NCBI GenBank assembly: GCA_027943335.1 | Contig: BSBK01002159.1 | Coordinates: forward strand, 1,531,001-1,595,000 | DNA: 64,000 bases | Direction of reading: 5' to 3' | Origin: Chamaecyparis obtusa | Taxonomy: Eukaryota > Streptophyta > Pinopsida > Cupressales > Cupressaceae | Shown here: one piece after another, positions 1 through 11,947 of the stretch | Layout: every line of letters starts with the position of its first letter | Position numbering within the stretch: position 1 is the stretch's first letter | Made by a program: the position numbers and the translations under genes | Notes under the pieces: model-generated | Seen by the model: the letters and a program-made list of their open reading frames with translations, nothing else | Told to the model about the DNA's origin: nothing | The model's database searches: none

Positions 1-688
1 GATCCAGCGAAGTGGATACCTAGGATCGAGGAGGAGTTGGATGATGACGGTGGGGATGGAGATGTTGGTAGGAGTGGTAGGAGATGGGCTCATCAGGGAT
101 GACCAATTCGTTGGGCAGCTAGAGCAAGTAGAGTTTTGATACTAGTTATTGTTGCTGCTCCCATTCCTCCTAGGGGTGGTGGTGGTGTTCATATGAGGGG
201 TGGTCCTACTAGGGATTGAGGTGTGAATAGGGTTTTACATCAGGTTGCTGTGGATCCTGCAGTCAGATAGGGCCATCATAGGGTCTGACGTCAGAGATAG
301 GTGGATGCTCAGGTAGCTGTTGATATTGATGCTCAAGTTGTACAAATTTTGTTAGATTAGGCCCAGGGCAGACCAACACAAGATCCTCCACAGACCATGC
401 CACAGGTTATTCCACAGGCTCCTCCAGTACATGCTCCTGCTTCTACTTCTATTCCATCTTCTTCATCTCATCCATCTTCTTCAATGTCATCTTCTTCCAT
501 GCCTCCACCACAGACTCCTCTGGCACAGGCTCCGAGTTCAGAGGCTCCAGCGACTACATCAAATGTTTGAGCCTTACAGTTGGATGTGTCTCAGATTAGA
601 CAATAGGTTACCCAGCTTAGTAGTATGATGCAAGCTTTTATGGCTACTATGAGTCAGCATGGGCTACATGCTAGTTCAAGAACACCTC
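1..688 (+). pseudogene. C-terminal part of an unknown ORF, split by element D
   Basis: Reading frame 1 can be followed from the window edge to the element D insertion point, broken by about seven TAG/TGA stops. The N-terminal part is Asp/Glu/Gly and Arg rich (IEEELDDDGG), and the rest is Pro/Ser/Gln rich (PPQTMPQVIPQAP; SSSMPPPQTPLAQ). The frame resumes at 7975 after one copy of the duplicated ACCTC and reaches a TGA at 8020-8022, so this was one continuous reading frame before D inserted. The stops sit mostly where CAG or CGA codons are expected. The family is not recognised; a disordered tail of a transposon-associated or PMD-type protein is possible but not shown. Confidence 0.5.
684..688. 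other. Target-site duplication of element D
   Basis: ACCTC at 684-688 is repeated at 7970-7974, directly outside the two LTRs. Confidence 0.85.
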
Positions 689-1805
689 TATTAGGAATGG
701 GAACACTGAGAGGGGGGGGGGGGTGAATCAGTGTTCATTGTATTTTATCTTTTTTCTTTCTTCTTTAAACTCAACTTGAATACTTAAATACTGAAATGAA
801 CATTAACATAAACATGAAACATGAAATCAACACATAACACCAATATGGTTATGAGGAAACCCAAATAGGTAAAAACCCCGGTGGGAATTAACACCCACTA
901 ATATTCTATACTAGTGTTTTATGATCCTTGTTAGAAATCCTTAACCCTGTTAGGAGTTGCTTTACAATGTGTTTAGTACAGTGACCTTGTCAAGGGTAGG
1001 ACCCTGTTAGAAGTCTTTTACAATAAACCCTATTAGGGGTGTGGACACACTATCCTAGGGCTCATTGCTCAAGTGGTGAAGGCTACAACCTTCTGATCTC
1101 AGATACACACTATATCTGCTGGATGAACTGTCACTATGACACTACTTGTCTGATCAATTCCTTTGATGCATTGATGCTTTGACCTCTTGCAAAGCTGTAA
1201 TACATCTTATCAACTCTTTGCATACTTCTACTCTACTTGTCTCAACTATATATCCACTCTCATGCTGATACAATGGGCGCATCTAATATTTATATGTGCA
1301 TGCAAAACAAATAACTAGGTCGGCCATTTAACTGATTAGATACAACGCTTCCAATTGAATTGGCTCAAGAGTGTTTACAAATAAACATAATTACATGTTG
1401 GTAACCTAATTACAATAGGCACATAGCCTTTACAACATAATAATATAACCACAAACCAAAATACCAACAGTCATCTGCTTGCTTTGTTCTTCTTTGGCAT
1501 TCATTGTCTGTGCAACTTGAACTCTTTGTATCTTTCTCATATTGAATATTCTAATCATGCACTCTTAGAATTAGCATGAATATGATGTTACCAACTTAAC
1601 TTCTAGGGAACATACCATAATTTTTTTGTATGCACATGCGCTGATGCTATGATCTTTAGGTACTATGTACACTGTCTAGTCTTCAACACTTAGCTAATTT
1701 CTGATCTTCTCATCAAGTGCGCTGACTCCAAAACACTATGAATTTGTTTCCATAATGACAACACTATATTAAGTCATATACACTAGTGTAGTCAAATTTC
1801 CAACA
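689..1805 (-). repeat. Element D 3' LTR
   Basis: This 1117-bp copy is alignable end to end with 6844-7969. Read on minus it starts TGTTGGAAATTTGAC; its other end (TATTAGGAATGGG on plus) has lost the terminal TG seen as TGTTAGAAATGGG in the other copy. It contains a run of 12-13 G that differs in length between the two copies. Confidence 0.85.
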
Positions 1806-1819
1806 TCTCCCCCTTTGTC
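1806..1819 (-). other. Element D polypurine tract
   Basis: Immediately inside the 3' LTR the minus strand reads GACAAAGGGGGAGA, the expected plus-strand primer for a minus-oriented LTR element. Confidence 0.75.
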
Positions 1820-2248
1820 AATGGTGGCAACAAAGGAGTATGGCACAGTTACTAACTGTTCTCTTATACAAAAAACTTTTGTTATACTCTATCTTATATC
1901 TCCCTTATATTCTTTATTGTACATCTTCTTTATATATCTATAACTCTGTATTGTATACATACTCCCCCTTTGACATTAATGACAAAGGTGCTACAAAACT
2001 ATATCTAGAAATACTTATAGTGAGAGAACATCCAAATATGCTATCTGTAAGTTTTGGATCTCTTTCTTCCAAAATGTAATCATTGAATTAACAATCTGGA
2101 GATGGACGCATAATGCATATTGTAGCTTCTCCATCTTCTCCAAATCTATGCTAGGACCATGATCATATGTCACCATGGTGTTATCAATCTCCTTGATATT
2201 CTGATTAAGTATATCTAGTGAGGGCGCAAGAACATTTCTAAGCTGAGT

Positions 2249-5200
2249 TCACCTAGCCCTTATTTTTGACATCTCCTTTTCTGCCTTCTCAATCTTGTCA
2301 ATTTGTCCTTGATATACATTATTGCACATATTTACATCAGTGGATGGGTCTTTCACTAATTTCTTTACTTTCTCAATCATAGCTTCTTCCTCTTGTACCT
2401 TCTTGAAATGGTCATCAATTAACTTGTCCCGATCCATACAGTTAGCAATAATCTTTCTACCACTTGCTGCAAACTCCTTCAAAGATGCTTGTCCAATCTT
2501 TAGTGAGCTCAGATCAAGTGTAAAGTTACTAACCAACTCACTAAGCCTCTTCTTCATGTACTTCTCTTTGCAACTTGGAGATGTAGATTATTCCAAGTTG
2601 GCAAAATTAGTCTTAAAGGCTGTGAGGATGTTGCTAACATCATCAATTGTACTGACCTTAGGTACTTTCTTGTCTAAAGGTAGCAGGTTGTTCAATATTT
2701 TCACTGACTCAACAAATAGGGGATTCTACATTACCTATTTCTCCTTGGCCTTCTCTATAGCTAAGACACTGATCTTGATCAGGTTTTCTTCTCCCCATGA
2801 ATCCAAACTAGTTGTGTTAGATGTCAAACTTGACAACAATGCTACTGAGGGTAGTGGAGTGATAGGAGTGTTGTCCTCTACTTCTTGCTTTACTTTGATT
2901 AGCATTTTAACAGATTTCTTATTTCCTTTTTCTTCTTCTTTTTCTTTCTCCTCTTCCATATTTTCTTCTTCTTTTCCTATTTATTTTTCTTTTTGTACTT
3001 CTTTCTTTTCTTCTTTTTCATCAGTTATATCCCCAACCAATATTTCTTGTTGATTAGGAGGAGTGTTACCACATAAGTTCTCAGCCTCTTAAGTTCTTAC
3101 AAAGGCTTCTTCAAACTTGTCCAAATCTATGTCTGTGGCCACCATAGTAACTTTTACATTGTCAATGAAAATTGAATCATCCTTGAGTGTCTCTGTCATG
3201 GGCACAGACTTATCTTCCTTTGTATGTGTTTCAACTACAGGTGTTGAGTCAAGGGGACTTTTCATAGGTACATTAGTGGGCTCTACCACCTTGACTTCCT
3301 TTGTGGGCACTTGAGTTGTAGGCGCAGTAGATGGGAACATGTGCCTGTTCATGAAGACCTTCTCAAATGCTTTCTATGTTTCCTTAGCCACCAATTCATA
3401 GTTCTTGTCCATTATATGTAGGGTCCTTGACTTGGTTCTAAGATGTGGCTTCACCAGATCTAACAATAACTTCTTTTCTTCTAGCGAGCATACTAGGGGG
3501 TTTCATCTAAGGTCTTTTCCCTTATCCTTAGGTCCTCTTCAATGGCCTATCTCTTTTGGAATTCTAGGATGTTCCACACATTATCTAGAATCATAGTTTT
3601 TAGTTCTAGGACTATCTTTTTGAACGTTAGCATATGTTTGACAATCATTCCATGAATTTCTGACTTGTCAATTTCACTATATTTTTCACAGAACTTCCCT
3701 ACTTGATCTATCCTGCCTTCATCAATGATCCTTGTACTCAACACACTTAGACTGGGTTTGAAGCTTACTTCTAGGGGTGCTTGAGTATTCTTCCTATTCC
3801 TTGTTACTCATGAGGATGGATGACCAGTGCTAATCTCTTTCTTCCTCTTAGGCATTGCCCTATACTTAGGAGGAGCAGTAAGGTCAATAGTTTCCTTGGG
3901 CACAAAAGGGGTATCATCAGATTTCTCAAGTTTCACCTTCTTCATCTTTGGGTCATCAGATTCTATCTTTACTGTAGCTGCGCTCTCTAATTCCAAAGCA
4001 ATCTTCTCTTGCCTTGCTTTGTCTAGGTCTACTTGAGACACTCCATGAATTCTCAAAATCTCTGAAGTAACCTTGGCAACTTTTCTTTTTGTTGTTGCAC
4101 TGTTTAGTACAGCATCTACTTCTCTTGTTTTCTCTTCATAAGTCCCCCATCTAGGTTCATTGGGGTCCTTAGGAGCTAACAAAAGAACTTGAGCATAAGC
4201 CTCTATAATAGGATCTTCAACTTCATATCCCAATGGATGAATCCACTTTGTTCTTGGTTCAACAACTTCCATGCATGTTGTATCAGTTTCCACCAGAAAA
4301 CAAATTGTGTCCTTGTATTTCTCAACAATACTTTCCAGAATCCTATATCTCATATGCATTTTGACCCTAAATGTCTTCAATTCTAGAGTTATGTAATCCT
4401 TAAGGGTACTTTCCGTGGATGCCTTAAAGGATATCTAAGGCATAGTGGGAATAGATTTGTCTAGATACAAATCAGACACCTTTCCAAGAATATGGAAGTA
4501 CATGTAGATTATTAGAGACCCAAACTTGAATATCTTGGTCTTGTCATGCTTGATGGCTCTTATGTTGTCTATCAGCTGTGCGCACAAGATCTCACATAGA
4601 TTGAACTCTCCATTCTCTCTTACCAACCTTATTGCTACTAGGATGGTGGCCACTGACACACTATTCACTCTGCAAGTGTGTTGGAACCTATATCCTAGTA
4701 TCATGGACATTAATTTGATGTCTTTCTCCTCTATAGGCTCAACTGTCATTTTGTGCCTATCACTTCTTGATTTACAAGCCTATTCTAAAAGTTTTCTGGT
4801 GTCCTTGCCTGCTGGGAGAATGACACCTATCCTTGAGAGTCCTGTCATCTCATGAATTAGGTCTCTTGTTATCCTAACTGACATTTCACCTATCCAAAAT
4901 AGGTCATCATGAATCCTGCTAAGTAGAATTTTGATCCATTCCAACTCATAGAACTCATATGCCATAGCACATTCCACTATAGGATGATTATCCAACTATG
5001 CATACTCATCCATGAAGGTTTTGTCAGGTTTCATCATTGCTTCCATGTGCGGTCTTATTCTATCCAGACCTACTGGTTCCTTCTTGCAATATATGTATGC
5101 CCTAATGTCTTCCACATGCATAACACCCATGGGAGTGCGGGAGAATGCACCTTCTGGGTCATCTAGTGTGGATTTAATTGGATGCCTCTTAAACACATAT

Positions 5201-5300
5201 CTCTTCTTCTCTACCACATCAAATACAATTGGACTTACTTACTTGTGTATCACTTTTCAAATGATCTTAAAGACTTCTGAATTGGCGCGATAAACTAGGG
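2249..5300 (-). pseudogene. Element D ORF2: large unrecognised accessory protein
   Basis: Open segments at 5217-4996, 4995-4780, 4749-4435, 4380-3808 and 3744-3547 are all in one frame, separated only by stops. After one frame change the segments 3352-3089, 2959-2735 and 2557-2249 share the second frame. Together they make a protein of about 1000 residues. The first half looks globular, with segments such as DLFWIGEMSVRITRDLIHEM and SLIIYMYFHILGKVSDLYLD. The second half is charged and low complexity (KMKKVKLEKSDD; EEEKEKEEEKGNKK) and ends in a likely coiled coil. There are no polymerase, protease or integrase motifs. The first half resembles in style the 'putative plant transposon protein' regions of other non-autonomous plant LTR elements, but I cannot confirm homology. 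The orientation matches the LTRs and ORF1. Confidence 0.6.
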
Positions 5301-5658
5301 TTTCCGCAACTGATCAAATGCACTACTAATCACTGATGAATTAATCGGTAATCCTTCACAATCAAATGCTAGGGCTCTTCTACTCTCCAATCACTCTGAA
5401 TTCGAATGCAATGGAAGATCTATAAACTTCTGTGTACTTTAAAGTAGGAATTCTACCATTAATGCTTGCCGCGTAAACCAGGCTATCACTAAAAATTTCT
5501 AACTTTCATTTTGTAAACAATCAGCTAGTGCACTCTTGCACATAGAATCTTCTAGTCTCTAAAAGGTTAAGTCCAAAGGCACATACTCTAAGAGTGAGTA
5601 TACCAGCCACGCAAGGGTCTAGAGCTAAATTAGTTCCCCCTATGACCTTGAGGGCCAT

Positions 5659-6789
5659 TCATCCTGATGTAGAGGGTGCATCCACTGTGGATGCATCCAA
5701 TACATGTTCATCAACCTTATCTTTATTCACCTCTAACCAAATCAAGCTTGCATCCTCTGAATCTTTCACAAACTTGACTTCTCCTTCGATATCTAATACT
5801 GGTTCTTCGAGTTTTTTAGGGCTTTCCTGATTTTGTGTCCTTGATTTACAAAACTTTGAGATGTTTCCAACCTTGTTACAAGAGTGACAAATGACTGGAG
5901 GCCTTATATTCCTTGGCGCATTGATATGGGTTACCATTTTACATTGTCTAGCTGAGTGACCATTATAGTTATAAATCTGACATGTAACATTATGAGAACT
6001 TCTTACATTTGGCTGATTCTGATTTCTCTGATTATGCTGAGTCTTGTTTTTCTAAATTGTCTTACAATTCATAGCTCTATGACCAAATTTATTACATGAA
6101 TAACAATAACCATTGAAAGGTCTTACCTCTGTACAGTTCCTTGCTATATGTCCATGCTTTTTACATGCATAACAAGTTTGATCTACTAGCTTGTGCTCAT
6201 TCTTGGATGGTTCAACATGATCTTTTGTCTGACTTCCAGTATCCTTAGCATCTGAGGTGCCTTCTGGTGCTTTCACTCTTGCTCTCATGTTGTCAATCTG
6301 ATTTTGTGCTTCATTGTATCCAATGCAGCTAATATCTCCTTTAAGTCTTCTTGCATACAACTGAGATTATATCAAATTAGAACTAGCGTGCAATTTATCA
6401 ATGTGATTCTTTGCCTCTTTCAATTCAGATTCCAAGCTTTCTTTATTGTTCCTTAGTTCCAAGATTTCCATGTTTGCTTGCCTCAATTCTTCATTGCGTT
6501 GAAGGTTCTCTTTGATCTACTCATCATAGACTTCCTGATTGTTAGTCAGCTTATCATCCAATTCTTCAATTTGTTCTTTTAGAGATGAATTTTCTTCATT
6601 CAACTTCTTGATCATTATCCCTAAATCACTGGTAGAGCATTCTTTCAAATCCTTTCTTAGCCTTTTGATGACTACTTGAGCATCACTGACTTTTTCTTTA
6701 AGTTCTTCGATTTCTTTTTCAGATCTGTCTAGGTCTTCAAGAGAAGCTTCAAGATTTCTTTTCAAATGTTTCATTTCTACTTTGTTCAT
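5659..6789 (-). pseudogene. Element D ORF1: coiled coil plus four zinc knuckles (gag-like)
   Basis: One frame covers 6789-5659 (about 377 codons) with three internal stops. Residues 1-140 are a heptad-rich coiled coil (EIEELKEKVSDAQ; LKEQIEELDDKL). Four CCHC-type knuckles follow: CYACKKHGHIARNC, CYSCNKFGHRAMNC, CQIYNYNGHSARQC (second Cys changed to Tyr) and CHSCNKVGNISKFC (His changed to Asn). This fits the nucleic-acid-binding C-terminal half of a gag protein. The start lies only about 40 bp after the primer site, so the usual capsid-like N-terminal domain is absent. The two altered knuckles suggest decay after loss of function. No protease motif follows. Confidence 0.75.
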
Positions 6790-6829
6790 GATCTCCTCAA
6801 GTGGTTAAACTTCTATGCTAAGGACTAGA

Positions 6830-6841
6830 GCTCTGATACCA
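6830..6841 (-). other. Element D primer-binding site
   Basis: The minus strand reads TGGTATCAGAGC two bases inside the 5' LTR, complementary to the 3' end of plant initiator tRNA-Met. It fixes the transcription direction as minus. Confidence 0.85.
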
Positions 6842-6843
6842 AT

Positions 6844-7969
6844 TGTTAGAAATGGGAACACTAAGAGGGGGGGGGGGGGGCGGTGAATCAATGTTCACTC
6901 TATTTTATCTTTTATCTTTATTCTTTAAACTGAACTTGAATACTTAAATACTGAAATGAACATCCACATAAACATGAAACATGAAATCAACACATAACAT
7001 TGATATGGTTATGGGGAAACCCAAATAGGTAAAAACCCTGGTGGGAATTGACACCCACTAATATTATGTACTAGTGTTTTATGATCCTTGTTAGAATATC
7101 CTTAACCCTTTTAGGAGTTTCTTTACAATGTGTTTAGTATAGTGACCTTGTCAAGGGTCAAACCCTGTTAGGAGTCTTTTACAATAAACCCTGTTAGGGG
7201 TGTGGACACATTGTCCTAAAGCTCACTGCTCAAGTGGTGAAGGCTACAACCTTTTGATCTTAGATACACACTATATCTGCTAGATGAACTGTCACTGTGA
7301 CACTACTTGTTTGATCGGTTAATTTGATGTGTTGATGCTTTGACCTCTTGCAAATCTCTAATACATCTTATCAAATCTTCACATACTTTTTCTCTACTTA
7401 TCTCAACTCTATATCCACTCTCATGCTAATTACAATGGACGCATCTAATATTTATATGCGCATGCAAAACAAATAACTAGGTCGGCCCTTTAACTGATTA
7501 CATACAACGCTTCCAATTGAATTGGCTCAAGCGTGTTTGCAAAAAAACATAATTATATGTTGGCAACCTAATTACAATAGGTGCATAGCCTATACAACAT
7601 AATAATATAACTGCAAACCAAAATACCAACAGTCAGTTGCTTGCTCTGTTCTTCTCTAGCATTCACTGTTTGTGCAACTTGAACTCTCTGTATCTTTCTC
7701 ATACTGAATCTTCTGAGCATGTGCTCTTAGACTTAGCATGAATATGATGTTACCAACTTAACTTCTAGGGTGCATACCATAATTCTATTGTATGCACATG
7801 CGTTGATGCTCTGATATTCAGGTACTCTATACACTATCCAGTCTTCAACACTTAGCCAGTTTTTGATCTTCTCATCAAGTGCGCTGACTCCAAAACACTA
7901 TATGACTTTGTTGCCATAATGACAACACTATATTCAGTCATATACACCAGTGTAGTCAAATTTCCAACA
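6844..7969 (-). repeat. Element D 5' LTR
   Basis: This 1126-bp copy has intact TG...CA ends on both strands (TGTTAGAAATGG...TTTCCAACA on plus). It differs from the 3' copy by scattered substitutions and small indels, which shows an old insertion. Confidence 0.85.
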
Positions 7970-7974
7970 ACCTC

Positions 7975-8022
7975 ATGATACTAATCCTAGTCATGATGGT
8001 GCTGGTGTCTCAGCCAGTTGAT
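7975..8022 (+). pseudogene. Last codons of the ORF split by element D
   Basis: Directly after the right ACCTC duplication the frame of the 1-688 ORF continues (HDTNPSHDGAGVSAS) to a TGA. Joining across the element with one ACCTC copy keeps the frame exactly, which confirms both the insertion site and the original ORF end. Confidence 0.55.
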
Positions 8023-9250
8023 TGATACTGATCTGACACATATTCTTTTATTTATTGATGTACATGATCTCATTTTTTATATCAAGAGATTGGATTATGT
8101 TGTATCTTCCGATTAGTTGATGCACTTTATATGTTTATGCATTGATACTTGTTGATACTTTGATGGAATTTGATTACTTGATGTTTCATGATGATATCGT
8201 AGACTTTGATACTCAGTTGATTTATGATGATGATACCATATACTTTGATTCTCAGTTTGATAGATTTACTTTATGTGATTTTATTATGTGTTGGACCTCA
8301 TTTTTTAGGTGATTTACTATGATATTTAGATCTATATGGTTCTATCTCTTATATGATTTGATTTATGCTTTTGAGAATGCAATTTTATGATATGGATGCA
8401 CATGTTCTATTTATACTTAAATGGTTGTCTTATGTATGACATAGAAATAGGTGAATGGATGCAATATAAATTGAATGATGTAATTTATGATATTTGATGC
8501 TTTATGGATGCAAATGATATAGAAATGTGTTAGATGATGATGTAATGATTTAATGAATAATGCGATGTAATGACGTATATGGATATTTTTATTTTTGATA
8601 TTATGGATATATGTAATGGATATGAATGTAAGGGATTTATGGTATGAAAATGTGATGGACCTATGTGATATAATGAATAATGATTATGGATATTTAATGA
8701 TCAATGATTTTAAATGTTATATGTTTATATAGATGAATGATGTTAATGAATGTAATGCAATGATAGTGCAATGATATACAATGTAGGATTAAAATAAATG
8801 TATGGATTTAAATGAATAATGCAATGTGCAATGTTTTTGAATGAACTAAATGATACACAACTAATGATGAATTTATGTCTATTTAAATGAAATGACTTAA
8901 TGGATGCAATGGACATTAACTAATGAATGCAATGGTAAATGCCCTTACTAGATTAATATGAATGATTTTTTAAAGAATGCATACTAAATGAGATGGATTT
9001 TTTTTTATAAATGTAACCTAATGCAATTAACTTGATTGAATTTGAAGTTTAAAATGAATGCAACCTAATGCAATTAACTTTATGTAAGATGATGTAAGCT
9101 AAATGTAATGAACTTAGATTAAAATGAATTCAAACTAATGCAAAGAATCTAATTGTACTTTAGGGTGGAAAGTCCTAAATGAATGCAAGATAACATGGAT
9201 CTAACAAATGCTCATGAACTAATGTAATGCACCCTTGTTTTTTATTTATT
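8023..9250. repeat. Low-complexity ATG/AATG-rich stretch, no gene
   Basis: From about 8400 the sequence is dominated by imperfect words such as ATGAATGCAATG, ATGATGTAATG and AATGGATATG with no fixed period. It looks like a decayed simple-sequence region. I see no coding frame. Confidence 0.5.
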
Positions 9251-10290
9251 TTGGATTTCCAACATATTCGATCACATATAGTTTTTGATGTTCCTTGATT
9301 TTTTATTTGACTACACCACCTTTCTATCTTCCTCTTGCAATTTAGTTTTTAGGCTAAGAAAGGCAAATACATTAAGTGCATTTAATCTAAGATGTATGCA
9401 ACTAACTATCACTATTCAAAAATTTGGAGCTTATATTCATCATTGACCAGTTTTTGGAATCCTAATTTAGTACAACCATCACTAGTTCAACCATGATGAT
9501 ATGAATACTTCTTTCACCTCTTACGTTGCTTTCCCATCCTGTGGTATGACTTTCACTAATTGAAGTCAATCATGAGAGTAGGAATACCATTTTTTTGGAT
9601 TCTATGTTGCAAGTGGATGCTGGTATTATGATATTGAACATCAAAATATCCAAGGTATCCTTTTGTGCAAACAAACAAAAATCTTAGTTTCATCATATGT
9701 ACAAGTCCTCGATGATTCTATGATGATCACATCCTTAGACAAATAATACATGCTTTAAAACTTTGATTTTAAGACAGTCACTCAGAAATCCATAAAATAT
9801 CATGCTTTCATCATAGCTTGTCTAGTTTAAAAGCTTTCATCGATTCGCTAGAAAGACATGATTTCATCAATCAAGTCAACACTTTAGAAATTTTTTTGCA
9901 ATGTTTATCAAATCCATATTTCAAGTGTAGTTCCATCAATTTCATACTTTTAATCCTAATAAAGATAGGGTCATGTAAGATCTTGGATCAAAATTTTGCA
10001 TTTGGTTCAAATTGGATTAGAGTTAGGATTTGATTGTGCATTTTACTTGCGTTTTGATGAATTGATTCGATGACTGATTGAAGTTTTCTTTTGATGAATC
10101 CTTCCTCCTTTAGAGTAGATTTCCCCTAGTTTGATATGATTATGCTTGTGGGACTTAGGACAATTTGCATATTAGGTGACCAGAATCTTTAGGTACTTGC
10201 AAATGCAATTGTGGGATTTATTATGCAATATATACAAATGTTGGTGAATGCAATATTTACCAAGATGACTGCTAGGTATGAAACTAAATT
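9251..10290. other. Intergenic AT-rich DNA, nothing recognised
   Basis: No open frame with protein-like composition, no LTR ends and no RNA gene was seen. It may include the 3' LTR of element A, but I could not align it with the sequence beyond A's primer site near 38555. Confidence 0.4.
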
Positions 10291-10299
10291 GGACTTTCA

Positions 10300-10500
10300 A
10301 TGGTGCCTATTTATAGGTTTTCATTGATTGAATGGATCTTGCTTTCTTTTTCTACTTTTTTTGCTACCAAGGCGCCTATTTGCTAGGTTTTCACCAAGGC
10401 ACTTTTTCTCTTTTTCTCTTTTTTTGTATTTTCTCTCTTTTCAATTTTTTTCTTTTTATATCATCAAGGAGCCTATTTGCTAGGTTTTCACCAAGACAAC
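10300..10500 (+). repeat. Direct repeat built on CCTATTTGCTAGGTTTTCACC
   Basis: The block ending in CTATTTGCTAGGTTTTCACC occurs at about 10372 and again at about 10471, 100 bp apart. A weaker copy (GCCTATTTATAGGTTTTCA) lies at about 10305. T/C-rich tracts separate the copies. Confidence 0.6.
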
Positions 10501-10832
10501 CTATTTTTGAGGATTATTTATGAATGTTTTTGGCTTTCTTCAGGCTCAATTTTCCATTGATTTTGATCTTTTCTGCATTTCTGATAGGTTTGTTCTTTTC
10601 TATTTTTCCATATTTTTGGTATTTTTGAGATCTCTTTTGACTAGATACAATAAATAGGATGCTTTCCATTTGATTTTTTGATACTCTTTTCTCTTTATCC
10701 CTTTCATCTGCTTCATGTGTAGAACCTTTTGAGGTGAATACTATTAATAGGTTATTGTAATTCTTCTCCACCATAATCAGCTAATTTATAGATGCCTATC
10801 CCAAAAGATGAAGTGATCACAAAAGGTCCTAA

Positions 10833-11911
10833 CTAGTTTGCTTCCCATTTTCCTTTCGTTTCTCTTTCTGCTCGATTCTTGGGATTTTCTCGCAAAACTA
10901 AGTCACCTATTTGGAATGTTCTTGACTTGATATGCTTGTTATAGGTCCTTGGCATTCTGTTTTGATATACTTTCAAGTGATCAAAGGCTTGTTGTTGTTT
11001 TTCATCTAGTAGTTCAAGTTCATGTAATCTAGTAACTCTATAATCTTCCTCACTTATCAAACCATGTAGAGATACTCTTAAAGATGGAATTTCTACCTCT
11101 AAAGGTAAAACTGCTTTTGTTCCAAAGACTAAGGAAAATGGTGTAGCTCCTGTTGGCATTCTGATACTTGTCCTATAAGCCCACAAGGTTGGGTTTATTT
11201 TTACATGCCAATCTCTACCTGAATTATCCACCATTCTCTTCAATATCTTTAAGATGTTCTTATTTGTTGCTTCTGCTTGTCCATTACCTTGAGGGTAATA
11301 TATTGAAGATGAGTGATGTATCATTTGAAACTTTCTGCATAGTTCTTTTAAATCCTTATTTTTGAAGTGTTTGGCATTAGTGTGAGGGACACCATATCTA
11401 CATATTATGTGATTTAATATGAACAAGGATATTTTCTTTCCTGTGGTAGTTGACAAGGGTACAACTTCCACCCATTTAGTAAAGTACTATGTTGTAGTGA
11501 TGATAAATTTATGACCATTTGAAGATGGTTTATAAATCATCCCTATTAAGTCTGAACTCCATTGATAAAATGACCTAGGTGTGGTAATAGGATGAACCTC
11601 TTGTGTAGGTACATGAATCAAGTTCCCATGATATTGACACTTATGACAAGTTTTTGCAAAGTGACAAGCATTTTTTCCATTGAAGGCCAAAAATATCCTA
11701 TCCTAAGAAGTTTCTTAGCTAGGGTTAAACCGTTTGAATGTGACCCACAAATCCCCTCATGAATTTTGCATAAGGCTATGTTTGATTCCTCTTTTTCTAT
11801 ACATCTTAGAAGCATTCCATCTAGACTCTTACAATACAATGTGTTAGATATTAAGGTATAAAGAGAGGCTTGTCGGATAAAGCTTTTCTTTTGATTCCTA
11901 GTTTGGTCCAT
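10833..11911 (-). pseudogene. Element A integrase (broken)
   Basis: This part of pol would insert the cDNA into chromosomes. Open pieces at 11911-11618, 11690-11487 and 11471-10833 lie in shifted frames. An HHCC zinc-binding part is visible (HEGICGSHSNG, then CHKCQYHGNL). The first catalytic Asp is in SSDLIGMI and the Glu is in GNGQAEATNK. The second catalytic Asp is missing: GVPHTNAKHFKNKDL lacks the residues that normally carry SDN between VPHT and the Lys-rich segment. The C-terminal end (RTFQIGDLVLREN) is the usual GPY/F-type tail region. The protein is dead through this deletion as well as stops and frameshifts. Confidence 0.8.
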
Positions 11912-11947
11912 AGGTAGTATTTGGTCTTTTAAGTACGTATAAATGTC

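Larger units (their letters stand above)
689..7969 (-). mobile_element. Element D: non-autonomous LTR retrotransposon, 7.3 kb
   Basis: Two direct LTRs (689-1805 and 6844-7969) flank an internal region with a tRNA-Met-type primer site next to the right LTR and a purine tract (on minus) next to the left LTR, so the element reads on the minus strand. A perfect 5-bp target duplication ACCTC lies at 684-688 and 7970-7974. Internally there are two decayed ORFs on the minus strand: a coiled-coil/zinc-knuckle protein and a roughly 1000-codon unrecognised protein. I see no reverse transcriptase, RNase H or integrase, so the element would have depended on enzymes from another element. The primer site is common in Copia elements; the superfamily is not settled. 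Confidence 0.85.

Noticed and set aside
709..722. G-run as a regulatory G-quadruplex
   Set aside because: It is a single homopolymer inside the LTR, of different length in the two LTR copies, more likely slippage or assembly variation.
2322..3053. 243-codon plus-strand open frame (Ser/Phe rich)
   Set aside because: It is the antisense of element D ORF2. Its composition is the mirror of a Glu/Lys-rich low-complexity stretch and it has no motif.
10332..10523. 63-codon Phe-rich open frame
   Set aside because: It arises from T/C-rich tracts between the short direct repeats.
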